Shown: piece after piece, positions 46,359-57,503 of the stretch
How positions within the stretch are numbered: position 1 is the first letter of the stretch
How the letters are laid out: every line of letters begins with the position of its first letter
Assembly (NCBI GenBank): GCA_947471745.1
Contig: CANJKZ010000768.1
Coordinates: 1,007,501-1,071,500, forward strand
From: Closterium sp. Naga37s-1
Taxonomy: Eukaryota; Streptophyta; Zygnematophyceae; Desmidiales; Closteriaceae
Reading direction: 5' to 3'
Length of the DNA: 64,000 bases
Notes under the pieces: model-generated
The model's database searches: none
The model's input: the letters and a program-made list of their open reading frames with translations, nothing else
Told to the model about the DNA's origin: nothing
Program-made: the position numbers and the translations under genes

Positions 46359-47599
46359 TGTTGGGTGCAAATCTTATTTTTGCACGTCAACCAGCCGCCT
46401 GCATGAAGTCCCGCATTTTGTGTGTGTTCTGTGCGTATTCGTTTTTGCATTCTGTTTCATGTGTTTTTTTGTTGTGGGCACATGACAAGTCATGACGGAT
46501 CATGACGAGTCATGAATTCTCATGATGACTCATGTTCGTTCGCTGATTTTCATGAACTACTAAGAGCGTTCATGATAACTACGAGCGTCATGAAAGCTCA
46601 TGAAAGCTCACGAGTTTTCATGAGCACTCGTGGCGAGTGTCGAGTGTGTCGGGGGGTGCTGGGCTCGAGTCTTTGACTCGGACCCTTTGACCAATTTCGC
46701 TCTGGTCAAAAAGTGCGCGAAAGTCAGGACCCGCGCGTGGGGTCCTGACATGCGCGTATGGCCCCACAGGGCCCGCGCGTGTGTCGCAACTGTTGCGACC
46801 GTGCACAGTTGCACGATCGCAACAAGACAGGGCTCATTATGGCCCTGTCACGCGCAGGACAAAGCCCGATCGCGTTAGCGATCGGCTTTTTCTGCTTGAC
46901 CGAGGGTGCTTCGGGATTTCGGTTGACTAACCGTATCCCGCGCTGACCTGGAACACAGCCGATTTCGTGCGAAAGTCACGCTGCTTAGCGTGATCATTTC
47001 GACGCAGGTACAAAACAGTAAATACCGTTTTATCAACGGTAAAATCCGTTTTATAACTGGAAACGGTTTCTCACACGAGTATCCATGATTCCTCATGAGA
47101 ACTCGCGGAAATTCATGACGTGATTCAGCAGGGGACTTTGGTTTCAATTCAAGTGGATTACAGTTAATTCTAATGAGGCAGATTCAGCCAAATTCTTCAG
47201 CAGTTTCACAACCGTTTTCTATTACAGCAAAGCGAAGGCCTGGATTCCAGTTAAGCAACTGCTTTATATTTTCCTTTGTGTGTTTAGGACTTGATATAAA
47301 TGAGTGCTTGTATTTGCTTCAAGACAATCAATACTATTATGCTTTTTCAAAGTCTGTAATTCTACTACTACGTATTGACGAGAGTAGAAACGTAACGTGG
47401 TGCTGCCGAAACGCTGCTCGACCGGATTCCTCACTCCACAAATCAAGCAAGGCATAACAACTCACTTTGTACCTATTATACCCTTGGCTATGAGGTGACA
47501 TGCTGTCACACTCGGAGGGTATAAAGTGAAGTTAAGTGTTGCCAAGTTTGAGTTCGTGGTTCAGTTTTAAACGCTTCCGCAGAGTACTTAGAGTTAACA
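46359..47599 (+). repeat. 3' LTR of element D
   Basis: Same length as the 5' LTR, with scattered single-base differences such as GACGACTCATG to GATGACTCATG. It is followed by the GTGTG target duplication. Confidence 0.93.
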
Positions 47600-47604
47600 G
47601 TGTG

Positions 47605-48529
47605 ATATGACAACGCTGTACCCATATGAACAACGTTACGGGCAGATAGAAGGTAATTTGGGGTTTGGTGATTTCAGCATGTGACAGGCGCGTCTCTTGT
47701 CGCGTGAAGCACAGTTGCTGCAACCTGTACTCATCGATTCTGGAACCTGGCGAAAGCTGCTTTGTCGCTTTTCAATGTTTTGCTGCTGAGCTCTGAAAAC
47801 TTTTTAACCCCACCTAGTTCTTTTGTACTTCACACGTCTGTGCGCTGCACCTATGTTTTTCTCAAAAACAGTACGTGTAGTTGCTTCTCCCCAATACAGT
47901 GTGCAAGGAAAAAAAAAAAGTGAACGAGGAACAAAACACGAAACGACAAAACGACAGCGGTGCAAGGCAATGCGTTAACTGCCCCTAGGCACAGTCATTC
48001 CTTGGTGACATTCAGCATCTTGTATTCCCTCCTCTTACTCTCAATTCACACGCTTGCTTTTTTTTTTTTTTTTTGTGCTCGATGGCTGTTAGGGCGTCAG
48101 TCTCCTGCTCCTATCATATCGCCCTTCGGCGTTTTTTTTCCATGGCGTCGTCGTGCGCAACAACGACAGTGTGTGAGCCGATGCGAGTGTGTTTGCAGAT
48201 GGTTCTGTGAAGTTCGCTGAGAGGTGCGCTGCTAAGTTGATTTGTTATTTGCCGTATCAAGCATTCTTGCCGTTCCTTATGGCCCTTATGTTACTATGTG
48301 TCTTTCCGTCCTATGCGACGTGCCTGTTCAAAGCTTCGGCCTGTTTCTTCGCTAGGTTCTCTGCTTCTTTGCGACGTGTCCGACTTCCTTTGTTGTTTTT
48401 TTCCCTTCGCGTTCCCTTCTCGACGTCCCCATTTTTCCTACTTGACTTATCAGAGAACGTCGTCACGGTATACCTTTTATCGATGGAAAATGCATGCGGG
48501 CCAGGATTGGCGGCGAGAGATGCGTATCC
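47605..48529. other. Background DNA before element E
   Basis: About 925 bases with short A and T runs (about 47910 and 48060). Frames such as 48189-48575 lack any recognisable domain and run into the LTR of element F. Confidence 0.45.
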
Positions 48530-48829
48530 TGTCAAAATCATGTCAGAACATTATATAGCTTATGCTGTTGTGTAGGCTATAGTGGGGTATCCCATAGGGG
48601 GTACAACCCAATTAGGGTTTCCTATATGTACTCACTTCATTCATAGTTCATTCATTCGCGTTCTCCTTTTCACATGGAATCAGAGCAGGTCCCCTCCTAG
48701 GGACTGTTTCTAGGGCCCACCGAAGCGCGCCCCGAGGCGCGCTTTCCTTTTTTTTAGCGACCCTCCGTGTCGCCCCTAGCGGCCCGTTGCGCCGCCCTTA
48801 CCTACGCGAGCCCGCCGCCCTTACGTCGC

Positions 48830-49625
48830 GGCCCAGCCGCCCTCACGTCGCGGCCCCGCCGCCCTCACCTACGCGGCCCCGCCGCCCTTAAGTCGCGGCC
48901 CCGCCGCCCTCACGTCGCGGCCCCGCCACCCTCACGTCGCGGCCCCGTCGCCCTTGCCTACGTGGCCCCGCCGCCCTCACGTCGCGGCCCCGCCGCCCTC
49001 ACGTCGCGGCCCCGCCGCCCTCACCTACGCGGCCCCGCCGCCCATAAGTCGCGGCCCCGCCGCCCTCACGTCGCGGCCCCGCCGCCCTCACGTCGCGGCC
49101 CCACCGCCCTTGCCTACGCGGCCCCGCCGCCCTCACCTACGCGGCCCCGCCGCCCTCACGTCGCGGCCCCGCCGCCCTCACGTCGCGGCCTCGCCGCCCT
49201 TGCCTACGCGGCCCCGCCGCCCTCACCTTCGCGGCCCCGCCGCCCTCACGTCGCGGCCCCGCCGCCCTCACTTCGCGGCCCCGCCGCCCTCACCTACGCG
49301 GCCCCGCCGCCCCACTTCGCGGCCCCGCCGCCTACGGTACCGGCCCCGCCGCCTATCCTCACCGGCCCCGCCGCCTACGACCGCCGAGCCGCCCTGCCGC
49401 CGAGCCGCCCAGCAGCCGAGCCGCCCGGGAGCCGAGCCGCCCTGCCGCCGAGCCGCCCTACCGCCGAGCCGCCCGGGAGCCGAGCCGCCGAGCCGCCCTG
49501 CCGCCGAACCGCCCTGCCGCCGAGCCGCCCTGCCGCCGAGCCGCCCGGGAGCCGAGCCGCCCAGCAGCCGAGCCGCCGAGCCGCCCAGCCGCCGGGCCGC
49601 CCTACTGCCGAGCCGCCCGACCTGC
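48830..49625. repeat. GC-rich minisatellites in the leader of element F
   Basis: From about 48830 to 49330 a 22-base unit, CTCACGTCGCGGCCCCGCCGCC, repeats more than twenty times with CCTACG variants. From 49380 to 49620 a second array of GCCGAGCCGCC-type units follows. Both precede the gag ATG. Open frames through them have no stop because of composition, not selection. Confidence 0.85.
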
Positions 49626-49700
49626 CCTGCCTGGTGAGCACAGCACCACTGTTACTGCGTGCCCTTCCCCTACTGCTTGCACTACTACACTGTCGTCGTC

Positions 49701-52700
49701 ATGGCTACCCCTAGTGTCCTCGCTTTTGACGCTGAGGGTCGAGCCATTGACTTTGAGGTCTGGGTCGACGACCTGCAGCTGTTCTTACAGTGCGATAGGG
49801 CGGACGGTCTTTCCCTCTTTGACCTCACCTCTGGCGCCTCTCCTGCCCCTGCTGCTGATGCTGACCCCACTGTTCGCTCTCAGTGGGCCACCCGCGATGC
49901 TGCTGCACGTCTTGCTGTGCGTCGCCACCTGCCTACCACTGAGCGCGCGCACTTTAGTCAGTATAAGAGTGCTCAGACCTTGTACGACGCTGTAGTTGCG
50001 CGCTACTCTTCCCCTGCCACTGCTGCCCTGAGCCGCCTCATGCTACCGTACCTCTTTCCTGACCTTGCTGCCTTTCCCACTGTCGCTGACCTCATTACGC
50101 ACCTCCGCACTAGTGACACTCGCTACCGCGCCGCCCTTCCTGCTGAGTTCTGCGCCAAGAACCCCCCCCCCATGTACATCACTCTCTATTACATAGTCAC
50201 ACGCCTCCCTGACTCCCTTCGCGTAGTCAGGGACCACTTCCTCTCAGTCTGTCCCACCACTCTCACTGTCGACCTCCTCGAGAAGTCCCTCCTGGCGGCG
50301 GAGAAGAGCATCGTCGCTGTAGGAGCCTCTCGTGGTGACCCTCGCACCCCCATCTTTGAGGGGTGTTCTCCTTCCCCCCTGCTGCCCTCTGTTGCCTCTG
50401 CTGCTGCTGCCGACCTGCTTGGTCTTGAGTCGGTCTGCGCGGCGTCTGCCCCTAGCGGGAGACGCCGCCCTGGCAGGGGCAAGGGGGGCAAGGGCGCGGG
50501 TGGAACTGGCGGGGGCGGTGGAGGTGGCGGTGGAGGCGGCGGAGGGAGTGGGGGTGGCTGTGGGAGTGGTGGCGGGGGCGGTGGTGGCGGTGGCAGCAGC
50601 GGAGGAGGAGGCGGTGGTGGCGGCAGCGGTGGGAGCGGAGGCAGCGGTGGTGGTGGAGGTGGAGGCGGCGGTGGCGGAGGGGGTGGAGCTGGTCGGGGTG
50701 GTGCCCCGCAGCGTAGCGGCTCTGGTGGTGGCCAGCGTCAGCAGCAGCAGCAGCAGCAGCGTTCGCGGGACATCCCCCCGCCCCAGCAGCTCCGTGAGTG
50801 GTACACGCAACGTCAGCGGGGTGGGGGTTTTGGTCCGTGCACCTACGTCCTTCGTTCCGGCGACCGCGCGGGTGAGCAGTGTGGGGGTGCCCACCCCACC
50901 CAGCGCTGCTTTGGCCGCCTGACGGACGCTTGGCGTCAGCAGTTCCCCGAGGCTAGTGAGATTCCCCGTTGGGGAGAGCTGTCTAGGGCTGGCGTAGCTA
51001 TCTTTGATCTTGACTTTGATGCTATCCTTGCTGCCATGTATGCTGTGACTATTAGTGAGGAGGGTGACTGTTACCGGTGTTTCCCGCCCGACCCGGGCAT
51101 TGGTACTGCTGCGCTAGGTACTTCTGCGGCTGCTGCTCTAGGTGCCAGTGCGTCTGCACTCTCAGGTACTGGTGAGGCTGCGCTCTCAGGTACTGCGTCG
51201 GCTTCGGCCTCCCTCACCTTCACGCTTGACTCAGGGGCTTCTCGCTCCTTCTTTCGAGACCGCACCACACTCACGCCGCTTGGCCGGCCGGTTGCAGTCT
51301 CCCTGGCTGACCCCTCTGGGGGTCCTGTCCTCTCTCACTTCTCCACTGTCCTCCCGTGTCCGGCTGCCCCCTCGGGCACCTTGTCTGGTCTGTACCTCCC
51401 CTCGTTCTCGACGAACTTGGTGAGTGGTGCTGACCTGCAGGATGCGGGGGTTCACCAGTTTACTCCTGCGAGTCAGCGGGTGACCCACTGCTCGGACGCC
51501 CGCACAGGCCGACACCTGGCCACGTTTTCGCGTCGGCCGGGGTCGAGTCTCTACACCCTGACCACTGAGTCTCCTCCTGTCCCTGCGTCTGGCCAGGTAG
51601 CTGCGTCGGGTCAGGTATTTGCTGCTGCGTCCAGGTCTGGTCCTGAGTCTGCCCCCTGCTCGTGTCGCCGCCTGTCTCAGGAGACTCTCCTGTGGCACCA
51701 CCGTCTTGGCCACCCCTCCTTGCCTCGTCTTCGGGGCATGGCTTCCCGTGTCCTTGTCTCTGGTCTTCCCCGGTCTCTCCCTCCCCTTCCTTCGGGACCC
51801 GGACCTTCCTGTGTCCCCTGTGTGGAGGGGCGGCTCCGGGCTGCCCCTCACTCCTCCCAGTTTCCCCCGACAGAGGCTCCTCTGCAGACGCTTCACATGG
51901 ACGTGTGGGGCCCGGCCCGCGTCCGTGGGCAGGGTCACGAGCGCTACTTCCTGCTGGTGGTTGACGACTACTCGCGTTACACCACAGTCTTCCCCTTGCG
52001 CAGCAAGGGTGATGTCACTGAGGTGTTGATCGACTGGATCCGCGCAGCTCGTCTCCAGCTCAGGAGGAGCTTCGGCTCGGACTTTCCTGTTCTGCGTCTG
52101 CACTCTGACCGAGGTGGAGAGTTCTCCTCTGGCCTTCTGCGAGCCTACTGTCGTGCACGAGGCATCCGCCAGACCTTTACGCTTCCGGACTCTCCACAGC
52201 AAAATGGGATTGCTGAGCGCCGCATTGGCATGATCATGGACGTCGCTCGTACGTCCATGATGCATGCGGCTGCCCCCCATTTTCTGTGGCCGTTTGCGGT
52301 TCGGTACGCGGCGCATCAGATCAACCTTCACCCCAGGGTCTCCCGGCCGGAGACCTCCCCAGCTCTGCTGTGGACGGGGAAGGTCGGCGATGCGTCTGCG
52401 TTCCGTGTCTGGGGATCTCGGGCGTTTGTCCGCGACTTGTCTGCGGACAAGCTGTCCCCTCGTGCTGCTCCCTGTGTCTTCCTCGGCTTCCCCCCTGACG
52501 CCCCAGGGTGGCAGTTCTACCACCCCTCCTCTCGTCGTGTTCTGTCCTCCCAGGACGTCACATTCGACGAGTCAGTCCCCTTCTACCGCCTCTTCCCCTA
52601 CCGCACTCCTTCCCTCCCCCCGCCACCGCACTTCCTTGTGCCAGGTCCCCCCCCGGTAGACCCCCTTCCCCCTCAGGGTCCTGCCCCTTCAGGTGTGTCC

Positions 52701-55588
52701 CAGGTAGACGCAGTCGAGCCGGTCGAGGTTGCTGGTGACTCTGGTCCTGCTGCGGGTGCTGAGCCTGGAGGTGCTGACTCTGGGGGTGCTACGCGCGTGG
52801 GTGCTGAGCCTGGGGGTGCTGAGCCTGGGGGTGCTGAGTCTGGGGGTGCTGAGCCTGGGGGTACTGCGACTGGGGGTGCTGAGCCTGGGGGTGCGGAGTC
52901 TGGGGGTGCTGAGCCTGGGGGTGCTGCGACTGGGGGTGCTGAGCCAGGGGGTGCTGCGTCTGGAGCTGCTGAGCCTGGAGCTGCGGAGCCTGCGGCCACT
53001 GGACCTCCCCTTGTGGCGTCTGGCGGTGCGGGACCTGGCGGTTCTCCGGGTGCTTCGCCTCGGCGGGAGCCCCTCTCTCCACAGGAGCTGCGCGAGTGGT
53101 TTGCTCGCCGCTGGAGACGTACTGCTGGAGCTGGAGCTCCTTCGGCTGCTGAGGGTACTTGTGCCGCTGGTCCCGGAGCTGCTGGGCCCTCGGGTCCGCC
53201 TGGAGCTGGAGCTGCTGCGGGTGTTGGTGCTGAGACTGCTGCTGTCCTTCCTGGCGGTGGTCCTGCTGCGGGTGCTGCTGGTGCTGCTGGAGGTCCTGCC
53301 GCTGGAGGTGCTGTTGGCGCTGGTGCTGCTGCTGAGGGTGCTTTCCCTGCTGTGTCTGGAGTCGCCGCGCGGCCTCGGCCGTACTTCGTTCCACTCCTAC
53401 AGCAGGTTCTTGGTCTTTCTCCTCCTGCAGCGTGTCCACCGCCTGTTCGGTCACAGTCCCAGTTAGAGCCCGCCTCCCCACTTCCTGCTCCCTCTCCTTA
53501 CACTGGTCCCACTGGAGGTCTTGCTGAGCGTCGTGAGCCTGCGTCTCGTCCTGCGTCGCCTGTTCGTGCTGCTCGCGCTAGTGGTCGCGGTTCGCGTCAG
53601 CGTCCTCCTCCTGTCCCTGGCACGCACCGGATGTCTTTGCGTCCGTCCACTGCTCCTCTGCGTGCCCCTTTGCCTTCTCCTCCTGAGTCCTCCCTTCCTG
53701 CACTTACCGACCCAGAGTCCGACTCTCTTCGTGCTGCTAGTCCTACTGTCACACGTCTCCTTGCTACTGTCGTCACTGACCCCTCTTTTGAGTCCACTGC
53801 TGCGTCTGCGCTTGTTGCTGAGCTCGTCGACTTTGCTGCTCGCTGTAGTCTAGACTACGCTGCCGGTCTTGTTGCTGAGTCTGCGTCTGTCTGTCCTCCG
53901 TCCGTCGGGGGTGAGTGTGCTCTTGGCACGGACGTCCTTGAGGACAGGCAGGAGGAGTTCCAGTGTCTGGCTGCTGCTTCACCTCATCTCGCGTCCGTAC
54001 TACTTGCCCCTGAGGGAGACCCGGATGCACTAGACATCCCGACTCCGCGCTCTTACGCGGAGGCCGTAGAGGGTCCCTACTCCTCTCAGTGGCAGGCAGC
54101 TATGGATGCAGAGATGGCGTCCTGGAAGTCCACAGGCACCTACGTTGACGCGGTGCCCCCTCCTGGGGCGAACATCGTCAGTGGCATGTGGATCTTCAGG
54201 GTGAAGCGGCCGCCGGGCTCTCCACCTGTCTTCAAGGCGCGGTACGTCGCTCGTGGCTTCAGTCAGCGGCAGGGAGTTGACTACTTTCTGACCTTCTCTC
54301 CCACCCCGAAGATGACCACTCTTCGGGTGCTGCTGCACATAGCCGCTCAGCGCGACTACGAGCTCCACTCTCTTGACTTCAGCACTGCTTTCTTGCAGGG
54401 TAGCCTGCACGAGGAGATCTGGCTGCGCCGTCCACCTGGCTTCACTGGGACTTTCCCTCCTGGCACCCAGTGGAGCCTCCGACGGCCAGTCTACGGTCTC
54501 CGCCAGGCACCGCGTGAGTGGCTCTTGGGTTTGCTCCCTCTACTGCTGACCCGTCGTTGTTTCTGCGCACCGACACTTCTTTGCCGCCGTTCTACATCCT
54601 CGTGTACGTCGACGACTTGGTCTTTGCCACAGCTGACACTGCTGGACTAGCCTACGTGAAGTCCGAGCTGCAGAAGAGACACACGTGCACAGACCTGGGT
54701 GAACTGCGCAGCTACCTTGGCTTGCAGATCACTCGGGACAGAGCACGCCGCACCATTACCTTGACTCAGTCACACATGGTGCAGCAGGTCCTTCAGCGCT
54801 TCGGCTTCACGTACTCCTCGCCTCAGGCCACTCCTCTGTCTACTCGCCACTCGCTCTCAGCTCTGCCTTCGGATGAGTCCGTAGAGTCGAGTGGCCCGTA
54901 CCCAGAGCTTGTTGGCTGCCTCATGTACCTGATGACCTGCACACGACCTGACCTTGCATACCCTCTTAGCATTCTTGCACGCTATGTTGCTCCTGGGAGA
55001 CACCGACCAGAGCACATGGCTGCAGCGAAGAGGGTGTTGCGCTACTTGTGCAGTACGTCGGGCATGGGGCTAGTGCTTGGAGGGCGGAGTCCAGTGGTCC
55101 TCACTGGGCACGCGGACGCTTCTTGGGCTGACGACCAGGCTACGCAGCGGTCGTCGCAGGGTTACACCTTCAGTCTTGGTTCCGGCTCTGTCTCGTGGCG
55201 GGCTACTCGCTCGTCCTCTGTTCTCGGCTCCAGTTGTGAGGCTGAGATCTACGCCGGGGCCATGGCTGCACAGGAGCTTCGCTGGCTCACCTACCTGCTG
55301 ACTGACCTTGGAGAGCAGCCTCGTTCTCCTCCAGTGCTGTACGTAGACAACAAGGCCATGCTGGCCTTGTGTCGAGAGCAGCGCTTGGAGCACAGAACGA
55401 AGCACATTGCTCTCCGTTACTTTCTTGCTCGTGAGCTGCAGCAGCGTGGTCAGTTGCGACTTGCGTACGTGGCCTCTGAGGCCAACACTGCTGATGTGTT
55501 CACCAAGGCACTTGCGCCTTGTGACCATCAGCGCTTCTGCACTCAGTTGGGTCTTGTACCTGTCTTGCCTCACTTGCTCTCCTCTTGA
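49701..55588 (+). pseudogene. Gag-pol polyprotein of element F, RT interrupted by one deletion
   Basis: ATG 49701 (MATPSVLAFDAEGRAIDF) opens about 1,600 codons. Gag core to about residue 230 is followed by a Gly run coded by GGN repeats (50495-50700) and a Gln run. A Cys/His cluster, CTYVLRSGDRAGEQC...H...C, replaces the usual CCHC knuckle. Protease FTLDSGASRSFF, pre-integrase LLWHHRLGHPSLPR and integrase HMDVWGP, LHSDRGGEF and QQNGIAERR follow. An Ala-Glu-Pro-Gly-Gly minisatellite lies at 52740-52990. RT has WIFRVKRPPG, ARYVARGFSQ and LDFSTAFLQG. At about 54515 a short deletion after QAPREW shifts frame; YVDDLVFA and RNase H (GHADASWADD, SSCEAEIYAG) continue in the frame 54518-55588. Apart from that lesion the copy looks intact. 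Confidence 0.9.
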
Positions 55589-56472
55589 CCTTGCTTGTAC
55601 TGTCACATATATATACCTGCTCTTGCTTGTCTAGCTCTATATATATATGTGTCCTCCTGCATGTGAACTGGCCTTGTGGCCTTGTCGTTGTGCTCGGACT
55701 GTGTGGTGACTTTGTGATCCACCCTGAGCTTGCTGTGCTTTGCGTGACTGGTCTTGTGACCCCTTGTTCTCCCCCACTTTGCCTATGGGGGTGTGTCAGA
55801 ACATTATATAGCTTATGCTGTTGTGTAGGCTATAGTGGGGTATCCCATAGGGGGTACAACCCAATTAGGGTTTCCTATATGTACTCACTTCATTCATAGT
55901 TCATTCATTCGCGTTCTCCTTTTCACAAATCACAGCCACTAGACCACTGGGATAAAAGGGCTTGTTAAGTAGCGGGTCAGTGCGCCCATAACCCCCCAGG
56001 ACAACGAGCCTGTAACCCTTCCCTAGGATCAATCGGGGATCACCAGTGGACCTCTGACACCCCCCCGCACTGGGATGCCCGAAGTACACACACTGGGATT
56101 CGAACCCGAGACCTTCGCTCTGATACCATGTCAGAATCCCAGCCACTAACCACTGGGATAAAATGGCTTGTTAAGTAGCGGGTCAGTGCGCCCATAACCC
56201 CCCAGGACAACGAGCCTGTAACCCTTCCCTAGGATCAATCGGGGATCACCAGTGGACCTCTGACACCCCCCCGCACTGGGATGCCCGAAGTACACACACT
56301 AGGATTCGAACCCGAGACCTTCGCTCTGATACCATGTCAGAATCACAGCCACTAGACCACTGGGATAAAAGGGCTTGTTAAGTAGCGGGTCAGTGCGCCC
56401 ATAACTCCCCAGGACAACGAGCCTGTAACCCTTCCCAAGGATCAATCGGGGATCACCAGTGGACCTCTGACA

Positions 56473-57503
56473 TATCTTCCGCCGGAAGTGGCGTTGACGG
56501 TAAGTTCGTCATTCCATGTTATTGCATGTCGCCCCCCCAGAAAATATGCCTCGCTTGGAATGTGCCGACTGTGACTGGTTTTCTCTCCCATCCTTCAGAC
56601 TTCCCCCCCATGTTTTTTTCCACTCTGTACTTACGGTTTTCCCTCACACCCTCCTCACCTCCCTGTTCTCTCCCAATACAATCGTTCATATAAAGTTCTT
56701 GACACGCATGATACTTCGCGCTGCATACCTTGGCAAGGTGGGGCAAGCTAGGCTGTTATCCACGTTTGTATGTAAATAAACGTTAGCTTGTATAGTTATA
56801 TTGTATGGTTCATAGGTGCAGCACCTGTAATAGTGTTGTCTTGCATTGTGTTGTGGTTCTGGTGTAATGTCTTTCTTGTAACGTTATAAATATAGAATGC
56901 TAAAATTCATGTAACTGTAAATTTTAATATCCATTTGCGCACCGTAGAATTGCAGGTTTTTAAAACCTTTTCGTACGTAAATTTATGTTTGCTTCGAGTG
57001 TTTAATGAATTTTACTGTTTTATCAAATGTAATACTTTTAAAGCAATTCGATATGATCACAAATGAAGTATATGTTTACCGACATCTGAAAAACGAAATG
57101 TACGGCGAAAGTCTATCCCACTTATTAATGGCATCGATTGTGTCAGAACCGGACGAATTAGAACATGTCACGTGCATGAAATTCATTCGGTTTCATTTTA
57201 CGCGGGAAAACGTACAACGCGAAAACTCGAATCGCTGCTTCCCAGAACAAAACAATCAGCCTCGGCAACAACGGGATGGGATTGGTCAAACCAGTTCATA
57301 CTTACGAGATAGTATCTTTTCCAAAACGCGTAGATGCGATTGGGCAAAAACAAATTCCAAGAAGATTCTTTCGAGCCAATTCCAACCGAAGTTACTAGCA
57401 GGAATGTTGGCCACAATCTTTGAGGTAGGTCTTGGAAATTTTACGGAAAAGTTACTCTACAGCTGCTCCTACGTAAGAATCGAAACCCGCACATTTTGGG
57501 ATG
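56473..57503. other. Background DNA at the right end of the insertion
   Basis: AT-rich DNA of about 1 kb. The frame from 57005 has no recognisable domain before it enters LRR sequence. It ends with the 14-base inverted repeat that matches the left junction. Confidence 0.5.

Larger units (their letters stand above)
40543..47599 (+). mobile_element. Ty1/copia LTR retrotransposon D (7.06 kb)
   Basis: LTRs of 1241 bases at 40543-41783 and 46359-47599 begin TGTTGGG and end AACA, with roughly 1-2% differences by eye. A perfect five-base target duplication GTGTG flanks it (40538-40542 and 47600-47604). The primer-binding site TGGTATCAGAGC lies just after the 5' LTR at about 41786, and the tract GAGGGGGAGTT ends at 46358. 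Internal order is gag, protease, integrase, RT, RNase H. The coding region has two in-frame stops and two frameshifts. Confidence 0.93.
48541..55927 (+). mobile_element. Ty1/copia LTR retrotransposon F (7.39 kb), inserted into element E
   Basis: LTRs of 134 bases at 48541-48674 and 55794-55927 look identical. A perfect target duplication AATCA occurs at 48536-48540 and 55928-55932. The primer site after the 5' LTR is TGGAATCAGAGC (one mismatch), and the tract CTATGGGGGTG ends at 55793. It sits 11 bases inside the first LTR of element E, so it landed after E. One long gag-pol frame is present, with a single deletion in RT. Confidence 0.94.
48530..56472 (-). mobile_element. Tandem miniature LTR element E (SMART/TRIM type), split by element F
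   Basis: Three LTR copies of about 137 bases (48530-48540 continued at 55933-56059; 56129-56265; 56335-56472) alternate with two 69-base internal segments (56060-56128 and 56266-56334). On the minus strand each LTR ends TGACA and is followed at once by TGGTATCAGAGC, a perfect initiator-Met primer site. Each internal segment ends in a G run before the next TGTCAGAG, a minimal polypurine tract. A full unit is only about 343 bases. Flanks TATCC (48525-48529) and TATCT (from 56473) are a target duplication with one mismatch. Confidence 0.85.
36829..57503. mobile_element. About 20.7 kb of nested insertions splitting the LRR gene
   Basis: The two gene halves are bordered by a perfect 14-base inverted repeat, CATCCCAAAATGTG at 36819-36832 and its complement at 57490-57503. 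Subtracting elements C, D, E and F leaves about 4 kb of unique DNA (36829-38342, 39888-40542, 47605-48529, 56473-57503). That remainder may be the first DNA transposon to land, but I see no transposase in it. A TSD is not clear. Confidence 0.55.

Noticed and set aside
48767..49714. 315-codon Pro/Arg-rich frame before gag of element F
   Set aside because: It is a translation of 22-bp tandem repeats in the leader, with no conserved protein feature.
56060..56334. tRNA genes suggested by GGTTCGAATCC boxes
   Set aside because: There is no cloverleaf with an acceptor stem. The box sits next to a retroelement primer-binding site and repeats with the element.
36829..57503. A single 20.7-kb intron in the LRR gene
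   Set aside because: The acceptor at 57524 is acceptable but the only in-phase donor is weak, the intact paralogue has no intron there, and an inverted repeat marks both borders. Not excluded, but less likely.
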